Positions 1 through 5,149 of a stretch of 6,671 bases of DNA are shown here, piece after piece. How positions within the stretch are numbered: the stretch's first letter is position 1; the number at the start of each line of letters is the position of its first letter. Where the stretch lies: positions 1 through 6,671 of the forward strand of contig CATAQZ010000056.1 of assembly GCA_949487015.1 (NCBI GenBank), read 5' to 3'. A program made the position numbers and the translations under genes. The notes beneath the pieces were generated by a model, which did not search any database, was not told the origin of the DNA, and saw nothing but the letters and a program-made list of their open reading frames with translations. This DNA is from Flavobacteriales bacterium UBA4585. Its GTDB lineage: Bacteria > Bacteroidota > Bacteroidia > Flavobacteriales > Schleiferiaceae.

Positions 1-155
1 ATATCATTTGCAACACCAGCACTGTGAATTCGAACCGGAACGACATCGTCGAGCTCCCATTCACCCATTGTAAGTGCTAAATGGACCTGATGATTCGTTT
101 TTTGTTCGAAGGCATGAAGCGTAAATTCGCCATGCGGGGTACTTATTTGGACCTT
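1..155 (-). other. Start of GTP cyclohydrolase II-like domain of the RibBA protein, first zinc Cys replaced
   Basis: Residues 212-262 of the RibB protein fit the beginning of a RibA-type domain: a TPHGEFTLHAF strand, then HLALTMGEW and VPVRIHS. In working GTP cyclohydrolase II the next residues follow the pattern HSxCLTGD, with the Cys as the first of three zinc ligands. Here the pattern is HSAGVAND, and the Gly codon is at 15-17. The other two ligands (normally in RCDCG) would lie beyond base 1 and cannot be seen. Confidence 0.75.
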
Positions 156-788
156 TTCTTCAGGTTCAATAAGACTCTCTTTAGACATCCGATAGGCGAC
201 AAGGTCTTCAATAGAGATAATCTTTAGATTGTGTTTAATCGCAATTTCTTTGAGTTGTGGCAGTCTGGCCATGGTACCGTCTTCATTCATGATCTCGACA
301 ATCACGCCTGCAGGAGCTAAACCTGCAAGCCTAGCCAAATCTACAGCCGCTTCAGTGTGTCCTACGCGACGTAATACCCCACCATCTTTGGCAATAAGGG
401 GAAATATGTGCCCAGGCCTTGCTAATTGATCAGGAGTTATAGCCGGATCTACCAATGCTTTTACGGTCATGTAACGATCGTAGGCACTGATTCCAGTGGT
501 ACAACCCGCACCTATACGGTCTATGCTTACTGTGAAGGCTGTATTGTTCGGATCGGTATTGTTTGATACCATAGGAGGTAAGTCCAGTTCATTGGCCCGT
601 CCACTCAAAATAGGTGTACAAATTAGTCCTCGACCTTGAGTAGCCATGAAATTGATCATTTCGGGGGAGACCAGTTCTGCGGCTGCAACGAAATCGCCTT
701 CATTTTCACGGTCCTCGTCATCAACGACAATAACGACCTTGCCTATGGCAATATCTTTTAATGCTTCTTCTATGGTATTAAGACTCAT
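1..788 (-). CDS. ribB: 3,4-dihydroxy-2-butanone 4-phosphate synthase (RibB), RibBA-type with degenerate-looking GTP cyclohydrolase II domain; C-terminus cut by window edge
   Basis: This cytoplasmic enzyme converts ribulose 5-phosphate to 3,4-dihydroxy-2-butanone 4-phosphate plus formate, giving the four-carbon unit of riboflavin. I read 262 residues from the ATG at 786-788; there is no stop before base 1, so the gene is open at its 3' end. The RibB domain covers about residues 1-200 and has all family signatures: DDEDRENEGD (23-32), TDPNNTAFTVSID (78-90), GCTTGISAYDR (95-105), RPGHIFPL (124-131), GGVLRRVGHTEAAVDL (136-151) and MNEDGTMAR (167-175). From about residue 212 a GTP cyclohydrolase II-like domain starts (TPHGEF, then VPVRIHS at 250-256). 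At the place of the first zinc-binding cysteine this protein has Gly258 (HSAGVAND), so cyclohydrolase activity is doubtful. The start overlaps the end of the upstream GT2 gene by 11 bp, without a strong Shine-Dalgarno. RibB identity is firm; the state of the second domain needs the missing sequence. Confidence 0.94.
   Translation of the reverse strand, partial: MSLNTIEEALKDIAIGKVVIVVDDEDRENEGDFVAAAELVSPEMINFMATQGRGLICTPILSGRANELDLPPMVSNNTDPNNTAFTVSIDRIGAGCTTGISAYDRYMTVKALVDPAITPDQLARPGHIFPLIAKDGGVLRRVGHTEAAVDLARLAGLAPAGVIVEIMNEDGTMARLPQLKEIAIKHNLKIISIEDLVAYRMSKESLIEPEEKVQISTPHGEFTLHAFEQKTNHQVHLALTMGEWELDDVVPVRIHSAGVAND
778..788 (-). other. 11-bp overlap joining GT2 stop and ribB start
   Basis: The ribB ATG (786-788) lies in the final codons of the GT2 gene, whose TAA is at 778-780. 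The bases upstream (AAGAGAAATCAGC) hold no good Shine-Dalgarno, so ribB is probably translated by coupling or by the SD-independent initiation common in Bacteroidota. Confidence 0.8.
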
Positions 789-1920
789 GCTGATTTCTCT
801 TAGTGGGTTGCCAAACGCTTGATTTCACTCCTTTCAAATACCTAAGGAAGCCAATAAAAAGCGCTGCATTCATTGCGTAAAAATACGCTAAAGGTGTCGC
901 TAATCCGAAGGACATTAGAATAAACTGTGAAACGGGAAGACCAATAAGTAGGATACTTATGATTAACCATTGCGAAGTAAAGAATCCTGCGATAAGGGCG
1001 ATAAGGTAAAGATGTGGGGTCAACCAGCGCAGTACTTTATGCATTAAAAAAAGAAAGCCAAAAGGATAGGGACGTTTTAACAGCAACGGATAGAATCGAA
1101 TTAGATTCTGCCAATTTCCGATACTTATACGAATCTTTCGTTTGTACTCTTCTTGTAATGAAGTGCTTACATCTTCTAATCCAATCGCATCTTCATTAAA
1201 CAACACCTTTTGATCCTGTGCAATAAGCTGAACGGTTTGAAAGAAATCTTCCATGAACGTATTAGGAGGAATAGGCTTCCAAAAGGCTTTGTTCATACTA
1301 TAAAGTCCACCTTCCATTCCGAAGCAAATACCATGCTTTCTACTTTCAGCACGACGAATGGCATTTTCAAGCGATAAGTAAGCTTTCTCAGTAGTCGCTG
1401 TGCTATTAGTTACACCGCGTGTTTCATAGGCCAGGGTACCTGCAACGGCTGTTGTTTTTTGAAGTGCGATTGGACGAACGAGCTCCTCAATAGTGGTCTC
1501 TTTGAATAAAATGTTCGCATCCGTAGCAATGATTACCTCAGCAGTAGTTCGTTCAACTAATAAGTTAATAGTCGCTGATTTACCTGAACGAGTATCGTTA
1601 ACATGAAGATTAAGTTGCGGGAATTCACTCTGTAAATTACGTATGATATCATCAGTTCCGTCATCACTTAAGTCACTGCCGATCCAAACTGAAATTAAAT
1701 GAATAGGGTAGTTAGTGCGGTAAATACTTCGGATTTTATCCTCAATAATTGATGATTCATTGTAGGCAGCAAAAACAATACTCACAGAAGGGGGCGTGAA
1801 TTCACCGGTGAAGTCTATGGGCTTTCCTGGAAAGATTAATTGCCAAACGGGATATACCACATAGGTTAAAGCGATCAAGCTCATAGCTAGTAGGAATATT
1901 AGAACTGCTAAACTGACCAT
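778..1920 (-). CDS. Membrane-anchored family 2 glycosyltransferase
   Basis: This 380-residue enzyme probably transfers sugar from a nucleotide donor to a growing glycan at the inner face of the cytoplasmic membrane. One hydrophobic helix lies at residues 3-30. A GT-A catalytic domain follows at about 44-275, with SIVFAAYNE (47-55), SDLSDDGTDD (82-91), GKSATIN (113-119), the metal-binding DAN motif TDANILF (133-139), EGGLYSMNK (203-211) and the Glu-Asp pair of FMEDFF (Asp225), the expected catalytic-base region. RKIRISIGNWQNL (261-273) takes the place of the QxxRW motif of processive enzymes, as in many hyaluronan-synthase-like GT2 proteins. Hydrophobic helices at about 286-366 give three or four C-terminal membrane passes. 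The ATG lies inside the last codons of the GT4 gene (13 bp overlap), suggesting translational coupling and a shared pathway. Donor, acceptor and product cannot be named; exopolysaccharide or lipopolysaccharide sugar addition is likely. Family call is firm. Confidence 0.9.
   Translation of the reverse strand: MVSLAVLIFLLAMSLIALTYVVYPVWQLIFPGKPIDFTGEFTPPSVSIVFAAYNESSIIEDKIRSIYRTNYPIHLISVWIGSDLSDDGTDDIIRNLQSEFPQLNLHVNDTRSGKSATINLLVERTTAEVIIATDANILFKETTIEELVRPIALQKTTAVAGTLAYETRGVTNSTATTEKAYLSLENAIRRAESRKHGICFGMEGGLYSMNKAFWKPIPPNTFMEDFFQTVQLIAQDQKVLFNEDAIGLEDVSTSLQEEYKRKIRISIGNWQNLIRFYPLLLKRPYPFGFLFLMHKVLRWLTPHLYLIALIAGFFTSQWLIISILLIGLPVSQFILMSFGLATPLAYFYAMNAALFIGFLRYLKGVKSSVWQPTKRNQHES
1908..1920 (-). 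other. 13-bp overlap joining GT4 stop and GT2 start
   Basis: The GT2 ATG (1918-1920) lies four codons before the GT4 TAG (1908-1910) in another frame. A weak purine run (AGGAAAA) sits about 14 bases before the ATG, too far for a normal Shine-Dalgarno, so coupled translation is the simplest reading. Confidence 0.8.
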
Positions 1921-3086
1921 GCCGATGCTATATTTTCCTGGATTGATTTGGGGCTAAAACGACTAAGTATATGCCCATTAGCCTGCATACCAAGGGTTGT
2001 TGCATTGGTTGAAGACGTCAAGAGTTCGATAAGGGCAGAAGCAAACTCTTCCGCGGAATCTGCGAGTAATACGCCTTGTCGGCTTTCATTGAAAAGTCCT
2101 TCAGCACCAATTCGTGTACTCACCATGGGTATAGCCCAGGAAGCATTCATGATCATTTTGATTCGAATACCAGAACCTGCTAATAAGGGCACGACTGCGA
2201 TACCGTGAGATTTAGCGAACTCCTCGGCGTCGGGTACTCGGCCATGAACGACGTAGTTTTTTCTTTCCTCACTTTGGAGGTGTTTTGGTGGATTGTTACC
2301 GGCAATATGAAACGTCGCATTTGGGATTTTTTCAAGAACATAAGGCCATACCGAGGATAAAAACCAATCTAGACCTTGCAAATTAGGTTCCCAATCCAAT
2401 GCGCCGAGGTGAAAGCAAGACAACGATGCTAAATCAGTTATAGTTTTTTGTGGTTGTATCGAAACTGCTATGGTCGTGGTATTGGGATTATAATTCACAA
2501 ACCACTTTTTATCCTCATGGCTTATGCTCCAAACGCTATTTACATTTTTGACCAATTCAATCTCAAATTTTCTTAATCGCTTACTTTGAAGTGTCAAATA
2601 CCAATTTTTTAGTGGATTCGAACCTGCTTCACTGCTTCTTTCCCAAATTATATGTTCTAAGTTGTGTGCCCGTAAGGTGCAATGTCGGCCGACTCTTTGC
2701 ACTTCGTTTAAGTAATCGCCCATAAAGGCACCTTCTATAAGAACATAGTCGAATTGATCTTTCTCGAAACTACGCAACCAGTCTATCATAGGCTTTACAA
2801 AGAATCGAATAGAATGGTAAGGTGCACGGGAGAAAAAAAGATTCTTTAACGCCGAAGAAATCGATGGAGAAGTATCGACATTAAACACTTTCATGTTGAC
2901 GGCTCTCACGATGTCATGAGGAATATCCTTCGAGTCTTTAAAGTGTTTTTTTGTATTCAAAGCACCATAAGTGATTTCAAAAGTTTGTAACGCTAATACA
3001 TCTTCGAGCAGTCTTGCCATCGCAATTGAGCTGCCGTCTTGAGAAGGATAGGGAACTTTATTTGAAAGAATGAGAAGCTTCTTCAC
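1908..3086 (-). CDS. GT4-like glycosyltransferase (GT-B fold) with altered donor-site motif
   Basis: This 392-residue protein looks like a soluble or membrane-associated GT-B glycosyltransferase of the GT4 type, moving a sugar from a nucleotide donor to a surface glycan intermediate. The N-terminal half opens with a Rossmann strand and loop, KKLLILSNKVPYPSQDGSS (2-20), and carries RAHNLEHIIWER (139-150), a motif seen in several GT4 proteins of exopolysaccharide loci. The C-terminal half has FHLGALDWEPNLQGLDWFL (about 226-244), ATFHIAGNNPP, VVHGRVPD, and the donor-site region PLLAGSGIRIK followed by PMVSTRIGAEGL (about 299-331). Within that region the position that is nearly always Glu (KxxE) is Met313, so catalysis may be changed or lost. 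No membrane helix is evident. Translation starts at GTG (3084-3086), which shares one base with the TAG stop of the permease gene; no better start is seen. It overlaps the GT2 gene by 13 bp, so the two very likely act together. Substrates are unknown. Confidence 0.86.
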   Translation of the reverse strand: MKKLLILSNKVPYPSQDGSSIAMARLLEDVLALQTFEITYGALNTKKHFKDSKDIPHDIVRAVNMKVFNVDTSPSISSALKNLFFSRAPYHSIRFFVKPMIDWLRSFEKDQFDYVLIEGAFMGDYLNEVQRVGRHCTLRAHNLEHIIWERSSEAGSNPLKNWYLTLQSKRLRKFEIELVKNVNSVWSISHEDKKWFVNYNPNTTTIAVSIQPQKTITDLASLSCFHLGALDWEPNLQGLDWFLSSVWPYVLEKIPNATFHIAGNNPPKHLQSEERKNYVVHGRVPDAEEFAKSHGIAVVPLLAGSGIRIKMIMNASWAIPMVSTRIGAEGLFNESRQGVLLADSAEEFASALIELLTSSTNATTLGMQANGHILSRFSPKSIQENIASAWSV

Positions 3087-3088
3087 TA
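3084..3088 (-). other. TAGTG stop/start junction of permease and GT4 genes
   Basis: The coding-strand bases TAGTG hold the TAG stop of the LptF/LptG permease (3086-3088) and the GTG start of the GT4 gene (3084-3086), sharing one G. No Shine-Dalgarno precedes the GTG. This is the GTG form of the common TAATG/ATGA coupling junction and decides the GT4 start. Confidence 0.8.
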
Positions 3089-4504
3089 CGATTTATTTGA
3101 GTTTAATCGAGCCATGACTTTACTAAACCATTCGCCTGAAACAAGGGCAGTATCGCTTGAAGCACTTTTAGTAAGCCATAGTGCGATAGGAGCTAAAATT
3201 AAAGAGGGTAGCCATATGGCAGCACCGGGCTCTATTAAAAGCTCTCTACCCATTTTCTCAAAAGTGGTATTCAAAATATGAAATATTAAAAAGGCAATTG
3301 TGGAAATTACTAAGGGTAAGCCGATTCCGCCTTTACGAATAATACTCCCTAAAGGAGCACCAATGAAGAACATGATCATTACACTAGCACCGAGTGCAAA
3401 TTTCTTGTAGTATTCGAGGTAATGACGTATTCTCGTTTCTCTACGCCAATTCATCTCGCGTTCCATCTGTTTTAGGTAGTCGAGATTACTTCGAGCAAGT
3501 CGAATGGCATTTTGAGATGCTCTGAGTCGCATACCGCTGAGTAAATTGCCCATGACATTCTCCTTTTCAATATTCATAGCCACGCCGCTGGCAACATCGA
3601 TGTAATCGAATTTATATTTTCCCTTCAGATTTTTGGTAAAGTTTTGCTGACGTTCTGTGATTTGTAGGGCGAGAGTATCTGCAGTTTCTTTCAACTGTTG
3701 GGTATTCATCATCATGAAATCTTTGCGGCGCGTCTTATAAAGATCGGCATTGCTGAAATTTGTTAAAGGGAAACGGAGGTATGCGGTATCGAAGGCGCTT
3801 CTTGCCCAAGGCATTTTCTGCCGTTCTTCACGAAATTTCTTATCAATATCCTCGTAAGTAGCGCCATTATGGAGTTCAATTTCTAGGTATCGATCATCAG
3901 CGACAGGACGCATCATTCCAGTGGCAGCCGTTAATACTTTCAGATTACCCTTTTTTGCCTCCTTGTGGTCATAGATATAGATATCGTTAAGCAATTGCTC
4001 TCCTTCGCCTTCCTTGCTTCCGATTTTAATGCTGTAGCCTTGAAAGCCATTGTAAAAGATGCCCGGTGTAATGTGAAATGCGGGCTTACTCTTAGAAATA
4101 TTGATTAGGAGGCTTTGACCTTTTAGATTAGCAACGGGTATCACGTTATTGTAAAAATAAAACGCTCCAAAGGCTATTGCAATATTTAGTATAATTAGCG
4201 AACGTATGCCTCGAAAAAGAGAAATACCTGAGCTTTTCATTGCCGCGAGCTCATAATGCTCACCAAAGTTTCCAAACGTTAGAAGCGAAGCGAATAACAC
4301 GCTTACCGGGAGTGCAAATGGGACTACGCTGGCTGCCCAGTAAAACAATAGTTCGAGTAGAACGTACCATTCGATTCCTTTTCCCGCTAGGTCGTCTACA
4401 TATTTCCAAACCATTTGCATCAAAAAGAAAAAGACCATGATGCCTAGCGTAGGGATCAATGGTCTGATGAAACTTTTTAAGACGTACAGGTCTAGTTTTT
4501 TCAT
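3086..4504 (-). CDS. LptF/LptG (YjgP/YjgQ) family permease of the lipopolysaccharide export ABC transporter
   Basis: LptF and LptG form the membrane part of the LptB2FG transporter, which extracts lipopolysaccharide from the inner membrane and pushes it along the LptC-A-D bridge. This 472-residue protein has the family plan: three N-terminal helices (about 13-36, 45-76, 98-119), a periplasmic beta-jellyroll-like part (about 125-250), and three C-terminal helices (about 366-387, 393-413, 427-446). Conserved signatures are YELAAMKSSGIS (84-95) after TM2, the coupling-helix region facing LptB, and GAPLGSIIRKGGIG (382-395). It is about 100 residues longer than the roughly 360-residue E. coli proteins; the extra length is a charged, helix-prone stretch between the jellyroll and TM4 (about 255-360). 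I cannot tell whether it fills the LptF or LptG role, so no symbol is given. It starts 6 bp after the LolA-like gene, with no obvious Shine-Dalgarno, and ends in a TAGTG junction with the GT4 gene. Confidence 0.92.
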   Translation of the reverse strand: MKKLDLYVLKSFIRPLIPTLGIMVFFFLMQMVWKYVDDLAGKGIEWYVLLELLFYWAASVVPFALPVSVLFASLLTFGNFGEHYELAAMKSSGISLFRGIRSLIILNIAIAFGAFYFYNNVIPVANLKGQSLLINISKSKPAFHITPGIFYNGFQGYSIKIGSKEGEGEQLLNDIYIYDHKEAKKGNLKVLTAATGMMRPVADDRYLEIELHNGATYEDIDKKFREERQKMPWARSAFDTAYLRFPLTNFSNADLYKTRRKDFMMMNTQQLKETADTLALQITERQQNFTKNLKGKYKFDYIDVASGVAMNIEKENVMGNLLSGMRLRASQNAIRLARSNLDYLKQMEREMNWRRETRIRHYLEYYKKFALGASVMIMFFIGAPLGSIIRKGGIGLPLVISTIAFLIFHILNTTFEKMGRELLIEPGAAIWLPSLILAPIALWLTKSASSDTALVSGEWFSKVMARLNSNKS

Positions 4505-4510
4505 TCGTTT

Positions 4511-5149
4511 TTACAGACGATAAAAGCCTTCAAATTCACTTGAATTAATATTGAACATCTCTTTATCTAAAGGAATATTTACCTCATAAGAATCAACACT
4601 AAAGACCGTCTTTACACCGTTGGTTCCGTACTGTGTATAGTTTTCCAATAGCAGGCTTTTTACGTCAATACCAATGAGTATTTCTTTCACTTCTTCACTA
4701 GCAACGGGACGAAGCGCTACATATTGTATGGTCTTACCTTTTTCTTGGGCTTTACCGGCCATTTTGTAGCTATACCCACTTTGATAATTCTTTAAAATAT
4801 TCGCTGGACTAAGTGAAGTCTCTTCATCTGAAGCTGTTGTTTCGATTTCTTCATCTTCTGGATAAATTAAATATGCTTTTGACCCATCAGATAGGAATTC
4901 AAAGGCATCCGTTTTAACGCGCACTTTTTCCCCTAGAGCGAAGAGCTCACCTTTAGACTTACGCTCCTTCATGCCCCCATTGCTGGGTGCACCAATTGTA
5001 TTGGTAAAAACGATATGTTGTGTTTCGAGCGTAAGGGTATGCTCGTAAACGTCGTTGAGTAAATCCTTTGCAGTATTGTGCGTTTGAGCCTGGACTAAAA
5101 AGGGGAAAAGAAGTAAAGCGAATAGTTTCATATTGGCGAATTTACGCAT
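4511..5149 (-). CDS. lolA: LolA-like outer-membrane lipoprotein carrier protein
   Basis: LolA-type proteins are periplasmic chaperones that take lipoproteins from LolCDE and carry them to the outer membrane. The translated length is 212 residues from the ATG at 5147-5149. A signal peptide is clear: MKLFALLLFPFLVQAQ (7-22), with likely cleavage after VQA. The mature part has the LolA pattern: a helix AKDLLNDVYEHTLTL (27-41), a beta-rich section with KGELFALGEKVRVKT (66-80), the family-typical FLSDGSKAYLIYPEDEEI (85-102), an SPANILKNYQSGYSYKM stretch (114-130), and C-terminal strands ending FNINSSEFEGFYRL. The length matches the family. The first ATG overlaps ftsK by 8 bp; a start at Met7 (5129-5131) would give a more usual signal peptide and a 10 bp gap, so the true start is uncertain. 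Placement between ftsK and an LptF/G permease supports an envelope-assembly job. Sequence divergence from proteobacterial LolA is high, so a related carrier role is possible. Confidence 0.86.
   Translation of the reverse strand: MRKFANMKLFALLLFPFLVQAQTHNTAKDLLNDVYEHTLTLETQHIVFTNTIGAPSNGGMKERKSKGELFALGEKVRVKTDAFEFLSDGSKAYLIYPEDEEIETTASDEETSLSPANILKNYQSGYSYKMAGKAQEKGKTIQYVALRPVASEEVKEILIGIDVKSLLLENYTQYGTNGVKTVFSVDSYEVNIPLDKEMFNINSSEFEGFYRL

Noticed and set aside
336..343. Minus-strand TAGATTTG, matching the Bacteroidota -7 promoter pattern TAnnTTTG
   Set aside because: It lies within conserved ribB codons (GHTEAAVDL), has no TTG at the -33 place, and no gene starts just downstream in the window.
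229..429. Plus-strand open frame of 66 codons
   Set aside because: It lies fully antisense to conserved ribB codons (RPGHIFPL to MNEDGTMAR) and its translation shows no recognisable domain; a shadow frame.
1014..1199. Other plus-strand short open frames (also 4240-4440 and 5068-5277)
   Set aside because: All are antisense to well-supported genes and show no domain, signal peptide or Shine-Dalgarno.
1948..2208. Plus-strand open frame of 86 codons
   Set aside because: It is antisense to the donor-site half of the GT4 gene, has no start signal or known motif, and the minus frame shows strong family signatures.
4505..4510. Search for a promoter or terminator between genes
   Set aside because: The only clear gap is six bases between the lolA stop and the permease start; no hairpin or promoter can fit.
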